Part shown: positions 22,740 through 34,290 of the stretch, piece by piece
Numbering within the stretch: position 1 is the first letter of the stretch
How the letters are laid out: each line of letters begins with the position of its first letter
Origin: Mercenaria mercenaria
Lineage: Eukaryota > Mollusca > Bivalvia > Venerida > Veneridae
Assembly (NCBI RefSeq): GCF_021730395.1
Contig: NC_069363.1
Span: 47,793,001 to 47,857,000, forward strand
Length of the DNA: 64,000 nucleotides
Direction: 5' to 3'
Made by a program: the position numbers and the translations under genes
The notes under the pieces: generated by a model
What the model saw: the letters and a program-made list of their open reading frames with translations, nothing else
What the model was told of the DNA's origin: nothing
Databases searched by the model: none

Positions 22740-23520
22740 TGTTGTTCTTTAGAAATACCTGCAAGGCAGTTACTCAGTGAACTGCATGCCAAATATAGGT
22801 CTGTAGTATCAGAGAAAATTGTTTGCATGTGGGTACTTAAAACTAAACATGGTCAGGCAGTCCTAAATGATAAGACACGTCCAGGTAGGCCCAAAACATC
22901 AGTGACGTCAAAGACCATATCTTCTGTAAGACGTACAATAGATGAAGACACCAGGTATACGGTGTCCGAATAGTTCCTTTTCTTGGCAAAACTTGGGTTT
23001 AAGAAAGGTTTTTGCCCAATTAGTAAAAGTTCTCACATTTAGGTGATCGCACAATGACACAGCTCCTAACAGGAGATAAGACCTGGATATACTTTTATGA
23101 GCCAAAGCGGCGCTTACTTACAGACAGTGGCTGCAAAAATACAACAAATTCGTCCAAGGACTGGCTCCTGTTGATCCATTGCAATGCTATGGCTGACAAA
23201 AGTGCCATCGCTCAAAGATTCTGAAGATGAAAAAATGTTACAAATCAATCTTCCCGTTTATTTACCAGATCTAAGTCTTTGTGACTTTTTTCCTCTTTCA
23301 AAGGCTGAAAAAAAAGATGATTGCTGGCCTCAAATATTTTTTTGTATAACGAATTTGGGAGTGGTATTTGACAATTACTTAAGACAGTACAAAGGAAAAT
23401 TATTTTGCAGCGTCCACCTCTTGGAGGTTTCGACTAGAAGGCAAGGGACATAAGCTAAATTTGAAGTCTGTACATAGACTATGTACCATATTCCAGCAGA
23501 ACTGGCATTATTTTTAGAAT
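22740..23520 (+). pseudogene. Broken mariner transposase
   Basis: Pieces in several frames match mariner transposase in order: helix-turn-helix end with TRPGRPKTS (about 22875), then LLTGDKTWIYFYEPKR (about 23065-23110, first catalytic Asp), then YLPDLSLCDFF (about 23260-23295, third catalytic Asp). The middle part with the second Asp is missing, and frameshifts and stops occur, so it cannot make enzyme. Terminal repeats were not identified. Confidence 0.8.
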
Positions 23521-23894
23521 TGCCATCGTACATCAATTTATTACATGTGTATGATCTTTGTCATGTCCAGAACTATTTAATATTTAAAAAAAGTGATCAT
23601 CTGAAATTTTCTGAAGCAAAATGGACATCTCTTGTATTAACAGTTTTTCAATAATTCGGGATTTCATTTATTAAAATCTAAACTTAATGTCCCCAAAGGT
23701 AAATAAGTTCAATCAACTATTGTGTAAGCTAAGCCTGCTTACGACTCTTCGAAGCAGTTACATTGTTATTTCTTTTGCCGTTCAGCAAAGTCACAAAGTA
23801 GACAAGACTCTACATTTCTGAGTGGAAGACACACATGTTCTCTATATTAAGACCTAACAATAACCATAGGAAATAGGAAAAAGACCTTTGAGTG

Positions 23895-23965
23895 GTTTGT
23901 CAAATCACAGTCCAGAGCTCAGACGCGCAGGATTCGAACCACGATTGCGTTATCCCGGGTTGATA
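23895..23965 (-). repeat. tRNA-like B-box fragment
   Basis: The minus strand has GGTTCGAATCC followed by TGCGCGTCTGAGCTC, as in a tRNA-derived SINE head. No convincing A-box is seen. It may be a decayed SINE between the mariner and the lectin gene. Confidence 0.3.
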
Positions 23966-24477
23966 AATAACTAAGCATCGAAACAATGAACCGTGGTAAA
24001 TTAGACGATAAACCACAAAAAAGCCTCGATTGTTTTCATTCTTACATGTTCATTGAAATATTTTTATACAAATTTTGCTGGGTAATAAAGAAATGTGAAA
24101 TGTCATAATTAACGTCATAATGGTCTCTTACTGGTCCACGTGTCAAGCGTTGTCTATTGCAGAATATACAGAGCTTTATCTTCTTTGTTAACTGTCAGTC
24201 AAATCGAGCAATGATAGAATAAAGATTGTATAATGAAGGCATTTGACCATCAGTACTTTTCCACAAAAGAATAAAAAGAAATTGATTTTTAAAAACAGGT
24301 TTGTCTGGAAATAATCTTAAAATTAGAGGCCCCGATATGAAATCTGTTTTAAAGCATGTAAACAGTTATAAGATTATATGCAAACTGTATACTGGAGTGG
24401 ACTTTTTAAAACGATCCACTGACAACAACAACAAAATCATTACCTGTTCTAGTTACAAAGAAGTATATGAACATTAT

Positions 24478-24512
24478 CTCTCTCTCTATCTCTCTCTCTC
24501 TCTCTCTCCTTA
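24478..24512 (+). repeat. (CT)n microsatellite
   Basis: The run of TCTCTC is interrupted once by TATC. Confidence 0.95.
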
Positions 24513-24612
24513 GAAAAGATTTTTAGTGCCATAATGGCGGGTTTCTTACCATGAAAAATACGTTCGCGAAGCATTTGTCTGGTTTCAGTGCTTTTCTTTT
24601 CTCTAGGTAATT

Positions 24613-24828
24613 TCATTGTTGCTGCAGCTTGGTACTATATTCATGTGCTCTTTTATATTTCTTTTCACAATTACAACTCATCCTTCTAAAATTTGTAATC
24701 ATTTTTTCACACTCAGTCGAAATATATTCTGATTGTGAGGTAATGCCTTTTAAGACGTCTCTTGAATGGGGTAGTAGCTTGTGTTCTGTAAAAACTGCCA
24801 GGTCTATTTTAAGCTCATCCAACATCTA
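24613..24828 (-). other. Unrecognised 70-codon open frame, possible terminal exon
   Basis: The minus strand has a plausible acceptor (ATTTTTAG) directly before ATGTTGGATGAG, then 70 codons to TGA. The product is charged and probably helical (LKIDLAVFTEHKLL; NCEKKYKRAHEY). It lies 500 bp downstream of the lectin stop, so it could be an exon of another minus-strand gene. I recognise no domain. Confidence 0.3.
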
Positions 24829-25252
24829 AAAATAATGTGACTGACGATACTGAATCGTAAGCAAGAACGATTATAAATTCAACATCGACGACATGAGTTA
24901 CAACTTAAGTTAGCAGTCGCAACGAATATTTGTATAAAATAATTTCAAGGTTTCGTCAGCCTACCGAAATTGCTTATTTAGATTTCTCAAAATATGCTAT
25001 CTAAGGACAGGGTTTAATTTATTCATATTTTGCAGTTGTTTGTGACAGAAACAAAGGTGTCACCACGTGTCTACGATATTTGTTTAAACAGCAAAAATCA
25101 GATTGAAAGGACAAACATTATACACTCACTGTTTCCTTTTTACTGGTTGGTCATTTTTATAAACCTCATCGTGGCTGAAAATATAACATGAACCACAATG
25201 CTTGCTTATAGTAAGCAGGTTCTGCCAAACAAAATATCTGTATAGTTACTTG

Positions 25253-25258
25253 TTTAAT
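25253..25258 (-). terminator. Possible poly(A) signal of the lectin gene
   Basis: ATTAAA on the minus strand, about 75 nt after the lectin stop codon. It is a common variant signal; the cleavage site is unknown. Confidence 0.4.
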
Positions 25259-25332
25259 GTCTCTATTTCATTGACATTATTGATATTGAAACAATACAGT
25301 GCAAACAAACGACCTGCACTGTTGGAAGCAAT

Positions 25333-25369
25333 TTAGCCAATTATGTCAATCGGATTTGCTGCTGGCAAC
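25333..25369 (-). CDS. Lectin exon 6 (C-terminal tail and stop)
   Basis: After TTCTTATTCAG, one base completes Arg184, then 11 residues (LPAANPIDIIG) and TAA. Matching phase and a good acceptor support it; the tail has no known motif. Confidence 0.7.
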
Positions 25370-28300
25370 CTGAATAAGAAATGAAAGTAAAATCTTAAAC
25401 ATGTAACATGAGAAATGTATGAAAGAAATAAATTTAGTAGACATAAATTTAAAAAGGAATAGGAGTGCATTTACGTTACTTAACTGTTTGGATGTAAAGT
25501 TTAAAAGTTGTTCATGTCGATAAGGCATTGCATGTCATATACAGTAAACGAGGACACTATAATCATATTCTAAAATGATTGTGTTGTAGTTTTCCTATCC
25601 TTTATATTGTTTCTTATGTGCGTTCGATATTTGCATGTACTATATGGATCTGCCAACATCTGGTTATAATGCCATCTTCGTAATGTTACTAATAGATCAA
25701 AGACGTTCCTTCAGTAGGATATTAAAGTGTTAGTGGGTCGGTGGTTTAGATAGACGGTCCGGCGTTTGTGTAATGTGTGTTATATGCAGCTCTTTCCTAT
25801 ATTATTTACGTTGTTAATATATGGAAAATATCTGTACTTTGCATAATCAAACTAAATATCTTCTTTGTTTGTTAGGAAAAGATTTTGGGTCGGGCTAAAA
25901 CGGTATAAAGGAAAGTACGGTAAAACAATGTATCGAAGATATGTAAATTTGCTATTTACCTCATTTCACAGATCTGTAAAAGTTTACTATCACAGGGGCC
26001 ATCATCCCATTTGTACTGGTGTGGAAAATAGAACAAGGCACAATCCTCGTTGTGTGCATGCCAGGAGTCAGGTTGTCCTGGAGTCCAGTCCGTAAAGGTT
26101 ACAAGTTCATTTGTATCTACATAATTCCATATTCCTTCAATAAGTCTGTCATTGGCACCAATCCAGTAGTTTTCATCTACAAAGTATAAACGTATCATGT
26201 GTGTGTTTGTTGTGTGTCATACATTGTGCTTTGAATTAAATGCATAATACATATGTTTATGTTAACATGAATAAAATCTTGGTTTTGGTTTTCAGTCAAT
26301 ACAAAGCAAGTATAGGTTAAAAAATTATGGAAATAAAAACGGTGTACATTGCATAAATGTTTCAACTGCGTATTAAAAAGCTATTTTTAAAGCACGAATT
26401 TTTTCAGCAGCCGGTGTAACATTAGATACTGACCCTGTTGAAAATAGACCCCATGCGTCCTTTTTCAACCTTGAGAATTGACCCCGTCAACATTTCAACA
26501 TTAAATTTTGATCAAAAGGTCCTTTTTCAACGTCGAGAATTCACCCCGCAAACATTTTAACATAAAATTTTGATTAATTGGGTCAATTTTCAACGGGGTC
26601 AATATCTAATGTTACACCGGCACAGAGAGGTGTTCCACTGTTTGTTTAGGCGATTTAAAAACCTCGAAATAATTAAACTCTAAAAACCAAAATTACTTCA
26701 ATGATGCCCTTTTTAGAGATATATTAGTTTAATAGAGTACCTTTCATTCTTGACAAAAAATTCTTCAAAAAATTGTTCTCTGCAGCCGTGTCCACATGAA
26801 CCAAATGTGCATATGATCGCGTACAAAATGCCTGTAAAAGTGTTACTTTTATAAAAAGCCAATCCCAGAAATTGACGGAAAGGTAAGCTAAATTAAATAT
26901 AGATACAGTCAAATAATCCTGTTTTTTCTAGGAATATACAAAAATGTCGTTATAATGAATTAGAACATTAAGCATAGGAGTTTGTGGTCCGTAATATTGT
27001 ATTAGCACTATGAAATATACGATCTGAAGTAGTATGAAGCTTTCATATAGAAAATTGGAATTACTTTGACACAATTATGCTATTGTGTAGCTGTAAATAG
27101 ACGCAATCACAAAATATATAATTAAGAAATAAGTTATAGCAAAAGAGTGTTTTAACACTATTTATGAACGATGGGAGGTTATACGTCGGGCGTACTCGTA
27201 AAATTATTTGTATGACGTATTGCCGGCCGATTGTATAAATAGTGTTAAAACACGGTTTTGCTATAAATTATTTCGATTCTAATATGCCCCTAATCTAAAA
27301 CAGTAGATAAAATATAGTAGCGCTCTTTGTACGTCGCAACAAAAACATTGACGTCCCCACACGTTAACGTGACGTCATTCTAGCGTAAGAGTGTTTTAAC
27401 AGAGAAAAGCATTAGAACTCTGTTTAGAATTCACTCATAAGATTTAATATAATTATTAAATTTATTCAACAGACATAGCTTGTTGGCCGAACATATAGCA
27501 GGATCCATTGTACCTGATCCATGTGTCTGGGCAACCACACTCATCGAGTTCTTGTCCTTTGGTTTAAAAAGATAAATATTTAAATATTTAAACTTCAAAC
27601 GCGTTACTTAAATACAATTGTTACAGAAAGAAATGTTATTATCAAGAAATATCTTTCTGAACTGATCGGCTGTCCCGTTAAGTATCCAAAGTGTAAGAAA
27701 GCTTAACATTACTAGCATGTGTTAAACGATTCTTGTATTACTAAACGACGGTCATTTACGTAAATAAAGTTTTTTTTCCAAACCTGTACCATTACTGACC
27801 ACTTGTCTGAAAGTTGAAGGTAACTTGTCAACATTGGTAAAAGTTTCATTAATATTAGCAAATACATGTACCCGTTGATCTAAACCACTGGCACCGGACC
27901 AGAAAGAAAAAAACAAAACACTGTATATATTATCCCCTAGGTATAATATAAGGACCATTGTCATGAACGGACAAATGTATTAATCCATTTCAATCGCGCA
28001 TTTCTCATCCAAAACGCGCAGTTCGGTAAATGGGTACTATGCATTTTGAAAAGTGGTTGTTTATCTTTCACCATGCACTAGTTACATTGTCTCGCAGAGA
28101 CACGCCACATATGTTATGCTTTTTTCAGCGTTACAGAAAAAAAAACTTGGATGACATTCCCTTATGTAGTTTTGGTCTAGGTAAAAACATTATTCTTATT
28201 GGCTGATATGGTTTAACTATACGTGTACGCTAGAATGCATATATGCAACATACAATATGCAGTGTGAGTAAAATAAACAGTACAAATGTATACCACTGTA

Positions 28301-31300
28301 TTATTTCAAATTCAAAATCATTTCTTGAATGACGTTCATTCATCACATCGAGTTTTATTGTAAAACTGTGAATATGTTACATTGTTTTTGTTTGTTAATA
28401 CATTTCTCTTAACATGTACACACGGCCGTGTCGGAAGTTTATTAGGTAAGTTCATCAAAGTTTTTTCTGTAACGTTGACGAAAACATAAAAAATGCGGAG
28501 TGTCTCTGCGATATGAAATTTTGAGACAATGTGACTCGTGCACGACGAAAGATAAATTATCACTTTCAATATGCATAGTAACCATATATCGAACTGCGCG
28601 TTTAAGTGAGAAATACACAATTGAACTGGGTTAGTACATTTTAGGGCAGGGTATAATATGTACAGTGTCTGTTTTTCTTCTTTCTGGTCGGGTGCCAGTA
28701 ATCTAAAAGATTGGTAGCACAATTTTCATGAAAATTATGCATAATGTTATTCTATTTAAATATTCCTGTTAAGCCTTGCTATTTCTCCTACGATTATTAA
28801 CATGTATAATGAAATCCTATCCGTGCCAGTACCCGAACACCTGTTCATAGATATCAAATTGTAATCAATTGTTTTGCCAGTAGTAATTCCGATGATTATT
28901 GTCCAAGATGAAAATGAAGCCTTGTATAACAAACTAATTTCAAGTCTTTTCGAAATGATCAGAACAGAAGTAACACTCGTTACGTAAAACTGTTTAACTG
29001 AAGTTACATAGGAACTGGCTGCTTCAAATCAGTAAAGTTACGTTTTCATTATACCAAAAATATATGTTTAACAGTAAACAGGTTCGTATGTTCGAAGAGC
29101 TACTCAAGTCCTACTTTTCCAACTCTCTTTCCATTTGATAATGTAATGCAATAAGACATATATAGCACTAATTTCCGACCTAAATAGTTCCTTGTAACTA
29201 GGTTTTATCCTACCACAACGTATTTATTTGACCCATCTTTGGTTGTCGCGTAAACTTGAGCTTTATACGCTCACTTTGGTTTAAGACGGGCTGCTTTTTA
29301 GCTGAGTTTTTGTGATCGCTCGATGTCTGGCGTCCGTCGTCTGTCTGTCCGTCAATATTTAGCGATAGAGGCTGTACTTTTTAACTGATCTTCATGAAAT
29401 TTTGTCAGAATGGTTATCTTGATGAAATCTAGGCCAAGTTCGAAAATGGGTCATCTGGGGTCGAAAACTAGGTCACTAGGTTAAATAAAAGAAAAACCTT
29501 GTGTATGCGATAGAGGCTGTATTTTTCAACTGATCTTCATGAAATTTTGTCAGAATGATAACCTTGATAAAATTTAGGTCAAATTTGAATATTGGTCATC
29601 TTAGGTCAAAAACTAGCTCACTAGATCATATCAATGAAAATGCTTGTGTATGCAATAGGGGCTGCATTTTATACCGGATCTTCATGAAATTTGATCAGAA
29701 TGTTTTTCAGGGTGACACCTAGGTCAAGTTTGAATATGGGTCATGTAGGGTCAAAAACTAAGTCACCTGGTCAAATCAAAGAAAAACCTTGTGTACGAAA
29801 TAGGGGTGCATTTTACACTGGATATACATAATATTTAGTCAGAATGATTGCCTTGATGAAATCTAGGTCAATTCAGAATATGGGTCATCTGTTGTTAAAA
29901 TTAGGTCACTAGGTCAAATCAAAGAAAAACCTTGTGTATGCGATAGAAACTGTATTTTTCAATTGGTCTTTATGAAGTTTGTACAGAATGATAGTCTTGG
30001 TAAAATTAAGGTCAAGTTTGAATATGGGCCATCTGGGGTCAAAAACTAGGTCGCTAGACAAATCAAAGAAAAACGATAGAGGCTGTATGTTTCAACTGAG
30101 GTTCACGAAATTTGGTCAGAAAGACTGTTTTGATCAAATCTAGGTCAAGTTCGAATGTAGGTCATCTTTGCTTAAAAACTAGGTCACTAGGTCAAATTGA
30201 AGAAAATACTTGTTTACACTTAAAGAGATCACATTTTTGGGCCAATCTTAATGAAAATTGGTCAGAATATTTGTTTCCATGAAATCACTAGGTCAGACAT
30301 GTTTACACTATTATGGTGTGTTTCTCAGGTGAGCGACCTAGGGCCATCTTGGCCCTCTTGTTTAAGTTAACTAACAACAAATCAAAATGACTTTGGCAAG
30401 CAAATAGAGTAATAAATAAATATAAATCGATATCTGAATAAAAGCAAATAACGCACGAAACGTTTGCATTCATTTCTTTGACGAGTTCAACTCGCTAGAT
30501 CAAGCAGTCGATTGCATCGGCCCATCCGGAAAATACTTTCCTCATTCGGACCCTTTAGAAACCTATATGCTGTTGCACTTAGTCAATTACCATGAACAAA
30601 CACTGGAAATTGAATTTCTTTACTGCATTTATAGCATTTTATAACACATTTCGACAATATTTGCTACACTTAATGTGTACTGAAAAGCTTTATCAAATGT
30701 TTTTCTCCCGCCATGCCAACGGTGTCATCTCATTCATGCGAAAAGTTATCAAAAAATATCACTATTCTTGTGCTTTTCGTCCATTATTTTGGTGGAACTA
30801 AGATCGTTCTTGGAGAAAATGCGATTAGATATAAATGATTCGATTTATGGATGGGTGTACATGTCATAAGTTATAATGGAAGCCTTTGGAAAACTTACTC
30901 TTTATAACTCTGTTTAAACAAAACTAAGAAACGTTTAAAATGTTGTCCGAAATCTCTTGACTGTATAGAGTTAAGTATAATTTAAAAGACATGGTCAATG
31001 CAACAAAATATTTTCAAATCCATAAGCGTGTGTCTATGCTCGTGAATAACTTGAAACATGTTTGAAGTTATAAAACTGGAATGATTTTACAGTATTTTAA
31101 ATGTGATATTATCCACCCATAGGAATTCTTATTTTTCTATTTCAGCTTTTATAACAACAATGACAAAACCTCCAAAATCGTAATGAATTATCAATTATTC
31201 AATGTAAGGTTTAAACTGTATTTAAAATATTTGACATATTTACCCCAATGTCTGAAAAACGTTTTAAATTGTACATGAAACACAAATTATATACGTACAT

Positions 31301-32130
31301 TGGGGCACCAAAGGTCTGTTTTAGGGTTAAAACCGTTCGATTTCATGTTCAGTATCTTTGTAAAATCTTTCATGATTCTAAATTTACAATTGAAACATAT
31401 TATGCGTCCTGATTATGTTTTACTATTTTCTACGCATGCGCCAACAATGCATTCTCTTTTATTATATGTATAAAGATGAAATGTAAGGTTTAAATTCAGA
31501 ATGGTATCATTCCTTCCGAAGTTCATTCAAACTTACAAAATGTGTGTTTCTAAATGTTCTTTTTCTATTATTGTTCGGTTCAACATTTAATAAAACCAAA
31601 TAAAACCGACATTAATGATTGTACGCGCATAATATGGGTGTACTATTTACGTGAGTTAAAGGTATGCTGAAAATTATTCAAAATGATATCAAAGTTATGT
31701 CACGTTACTATTATTAATGTTACGCCGATACAATTATAGGTCATACGGTGACTTTCCAGCTTTTCATGTTAGAAGAAGACCTTAGGTACCCCTATGAGCA
31801 TTATTTTAGGCACTGGTGGGCACTTGGAATGAACTACAGACGATCTAGCCTACGCGTCCTCACATGAGATAATTCTACATCTTAATCGAGGTATCGGTGA
31901 GAGGCAAGTGAGTCAGCGATTAAAAACACTCGCCCAAAGAGACCGCATTTAAAGAAAATCTAGGATGAATAAAATACAAACTTGACTGGATATAATTTCT
32001 CCGGTTACTCGGAGAAAGTTCATAACATTCTCTATATTTTTATATACATTGGCAGTATTCATATCTCACCCGATACAACGCTCCCAGCTATCATCAGCAC
32101 AACAAACACAATTATCCTTGTTAACTCCAT
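25333..32130 (-). CDS. Secreted C-type lectin with QPD motif, six exons
   Basis: Exons on the minus strand: 32130-32070, 27879-27784, 27556-27471, 26831-26741, 26176-25960, 25369-25333. All phases match, giving 588 nt and 195 residues. Residues 1-20 form a signal peptide (cleavage likely after SVVS). Residues 21-58 are a linker with NET and NGT glycosylation sites. Residues 59-184 form one carbohydrate-recognition domain: CGCPDTW (59-65), LVHVDTAAENNFL (91-103), YWIGAND, WTPGQPDSW (142-150), EDC (155-157), WDDGPC (168-173), ICE (180-182). QPD usually gives galactose preference; the usual WND is WDD here. Perlucin-like molluscan lectins share this form and often act in immunity or shell formation. 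The stretch between Cys72 and Cys84 is a few residues short. Confidence 0.88.
25960..26176 (-). CDS. Lectin exon 5 (QPD ligand-binding core)
   Basis: It follows acceptor TTTGTAG and encodes YWIGANDRL through QPD, EDC, WDDGPC and the final ICE cysteine. It holds all residues that would bind calcium and sugar. The donor AG|GTAAAT leaves phase 2. Confidence 0.92.
26411..26620. mobile_element. MITE in lectin intron 4 (210 bp)
   Basis: Near-perfect inverted ends of about 40 bp start CCGGTGTAACATTAGATAC on the left, with the complement at 26602-26620. The interior repeats TTCAAC...GACCCC words. A target duplication is not clear. Confidence 0.75.
26741..26831 (-). CDS. Lectin exon 4
   Basis: The acceptor CTTTTACAG is strong and the donor AAG|GTACTC leaves phase 1. 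The exon encodes AFCTRSYAHLVHVDTAAENN, the second helix region of the lectin fold. Confidence 0.85.
27130..27412. repeat. Dispersed repeat in lectin intron 3
   Basis: The stretch from TGCTATAAATTATTTCGATT through AACAGTAGATAAAA to GTTTTAACAGAGAAAAGC matches 52560-52735 in the same order. The left part adds an inverted pair (GTTTTAACACTATTTAT / ATAAATAGTGTTAAAAC). Confidence 0.65.
27471..27556 (-). CDS. Lectin exon 3 (start of sugar-binding domain)
   Basis: It encodes DECGCPDTWIRYNGSCYMF, the N-terminal strand of a long-form C-type lectin domain. The donor TCT|GTTGAA is weak, and an in-frame stop follows within two codons. A missed mini-exon could explain the short spacing to Cys84. Confidence 0.78.
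27784..27879 (-). CDS. Lectin exon 2 (linker)
   Basis: The acceptor GGTTTAG joins in phase 1 to make Asp21. The exon encodes QRVHVFANINETF and ends NGT before G|GTTTGG. The acceptor lies exactly at the edge of the long inverted repeat 27885-28700. Confidence 0.75.
27885..28700. mobile_element. Long inverted-repeat (foldback) element at the lectin exon 2 acceptor
   Basis: The arms, roughly 27885-28155 and 28445-28700, are inverted copies over about 260 bp, estimated at 75-80% identity by eye. They share ACTGGCACC at the tips, CGCGCAGTTCG, and CGCAGAGACAC. The sequence ATCTAAA flanks both ends (27878-27884 and 28701-28707), which looks like a 7-8 bp target duplication as in hAT elements. The 129-codon open frame inside the right arm is not a gene. 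Confidence 0.7.
29270..30365 (+). mobile_element. Tandem-core element with 145-bp units
   Basis: Units start GATAGAGGCTGTA or a close variant at 29364, 29509, 29654, 29799, 29942 and 30074, mostly exactly 145 bp apart, with a decayed seventh. The left flank has TTTTAGCTGAG and GTCTGTCTGTCCGTC; the right ends GGTGAGCGACCTAGGGCC. It lies in lectin intron 1 and has no coding capacity. The rest of that intron (30370-32069) shows nothing I can name. Confidence 0.75.
32070..32130 (-). CDS. Lectin exon 1 (start codon and signal peptide)
   Basis: The first in-frame ATG lies about 50 nt downstream of a TATA box. Twenty codons give MELTR followed by a hydrophobic core (IIVFVVLMIAG) and SVVS, a classic secretion signal. 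The donor G|GTGAGA leaves phase 1. Confidence 0.85.
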
Positions 32131-32180
32131 GCTTTCAAGTGTTTATCTTAACATAAATATCTGCTCCATTTCTGTCCCGA

Positions 32181-32187
32181 TTTTATA
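32181..32187 (-). promoter_or_regulatory. TATA box of the lectin gene
   Basis: TATAAAA on the minus strand in GGATATAAAATCGG, 51-57 nt before the ATG. This leaves room for a transcription start about 30 nt on and a short leader. Confidence 0.6.
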
Positions 32188-32639
32188 TCCTTGTTACCGA
32201 TCTCTCTTTTTCTCAAGGCCTTATCGATCTAAAAGTAAAATTTTTTTGTCTCAATATAATTTTAACATAATGTGCTTGGATTTTGACCTGATGGGTTGCT
32301 AGAAACATGCCAATTTTAATGCAAAAATGCATCGGGAGGAAATAAAAAGGTCGTTGTAGACAGAAAGTCGCTGAAAGCAAGGGGTTGCTAAAGCAGTCTA
32401 AAGTGTGATATAAAATTTGAACCGAAACAATCTACATTAATTGTGTTTCATCATAACAAATAGACTTTTTAATCGTTTTAATCAAGTTGCTACTATGTTT
32501 CCTAATTTGATGAACAAATGTTTTAATGTCGATTCTGAAAGAAACATTTTATCTAATAACGTTCAAATACAAGAATAGTTTTGTAAAGCTTAGCTAAAAC
32601 TACCCACATGTAAACAAAAGATCAATATTATATTCCTGA

Positions 32640-32990
32640 GTAGTTTGATGCATGGTCTTAGCATCTATCGCAAGTAACTTGCTATCGAAACTTAAATTAT
32701 CAATCTTTAAGTGCTGTGTGGCGGCCGTAAAAAGTATCCCCATACATGGATTCAGTGTTGTTATATTTTCTGGTCCTTTGTGACCATGGAGTCCATTCAA
32801 TCTCTATGTTATATAAGAGTTCCGCTTAAGCCGGAGCTAGGGGGCGTGGGGTATTGCACTTTCCATTGCATCTCACGAACAGACTCAGTCAAACCAAGTC
32901 CACTATTGTTTGCTTAGTTGCATTCTATGAATCCAAAGGATTTTCATATAGATTTTATTACTAATAGATATAATTGTCACTAGATGCTTC
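32640..32990 (+). repeat. Dispersed repeat, copy A
   Basis: It contains CCGCTTAAGCCGGAGCTAGG, then GGGCGTG, CTCACGAACAGACTCAGTC and GTTGCATTCTATG, all shared in order with copies at 33870-34290. The sequence 32991-33860 shows no gene. Confidence 0.6.
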
Positions 32991-33869
32991 ACTGACTTAA
33001 TCATTATTGTTTGCGCTGGGGTTATTCTGAGGTGACAGCAGATTTAAGCATATACAAGTAAAGAATATCCAACAAATCTATGGTACTCTAGACCTGAAAG
33101 CACTCCTTGCATATTATATTGTAGCTGTCGACTTCTCTTCTGGTACGAATATTTTAACAACAAACGTTAGCATTTTCAGTTGAAAATCACCATGAAAAAT
33201 AAAAGGAAATGTTTTTGCATGGTTACTGAATACTTTAAACTCAGCGCAAAACCTCGAGATTTCAAACTTTGACTTAATTCTGACTTTTCGCGGTAGCATG
33301 ACTCTTGCGGGAAATTTACCGTTACGGTATTTGTTGTCTAGTTGCTCTGATAGATTTGTTTTCGGACAGTTGGACATAGATAAAAGAACGCTATGATAAT
33401 CTCACGATGAAAACCTGAAATGAAACTAATGGTTATAATCTAGACTTTTCGAAACTATGTTTTCGCTAAAATTTAAAATTAAATGCAACATTTTTCGCAC
33501 ACAATAGTAGATGTCAACTCAGTGTCACCGTCCGTTTTGCTTTTATTTTAACTAAGGTATACTAAAAGATTCATTACAATTCATTTGCTAGTAAACACAA
33601 AACTGAAAGTACAAAGAGTGTGAAATTTAAAACCTGATGAAAAATTCGGACCGTATCTGTATATTTTGAAAATAAATGAAAATCCTTTAGAGTTCTTCAG
33701 ATTAATCTATACTATAATTGGTATTGTCATATACTTGCATCTGAAAATCATGGGGGAAATGGGTTTAAAAAAAAAACTATTACACATTTGGAACAAAATT
33801 TGAATTTTCAGCATTATTCTTTTCAATTACTAGTTGATAAGTTTGACTAAACTATAAATAATATGTTTA

Positions 33870-34290
33870 GTCGCAATACTCCGATCAGAGTTTGCAATGC
33901 TTGCCTGTGTCTTTGAGTTTGTAACATCCGTGGTTATGCCGTGGAATATGGGGGGCATGAGAGGTCACCTCTCATGAACAGATTCGATCGGCCGAGTCTG
34001 CTATAATTCTTCTAGGTTGCATTCTATGCTTCCAAATGATATCTTTACAGATTTTATTAATTATCACAACAGCAATCTGTCGTATGGCTCCGCGTATTTG
34101 GATTCATTATTGTTATATGTTCAGGTCCTTTTGAATCATGGAGTCAATTCAATGGATGTGTAATAGAGCTCCGCTTAAGCCGGTGCTAGGGGGCGTGAGA
34201 GGTGACCTCTCATGGACAGACTGAATGAAACCGAGTACTGGTTGCATTCTGTGTTTCCAAGGATCATTTTACAGATTTTAAATTATTGAA
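33870..34290 (+). repeat. Dispersed repeat, two overlapping copies
   Basis: Two units each contain a near-perfect palindrome (GAGAGGTCACCTCTC at 33960, GAGAGGTGACCTCTC at 34198), ACAGATTC or ACAGACTG, GTTGCATTCT and ACAGATTTTA. They are members of the family at 32640 and 540. The next kilobase to 35234 holds no feature I can support. Confidence 0.65.

Noticed and set aside
28336-28722. 129-codon minus-strand open frame
   Set aside because: It lies in the right arm and loop of the inverted-repeat element, and I recognise no domain.
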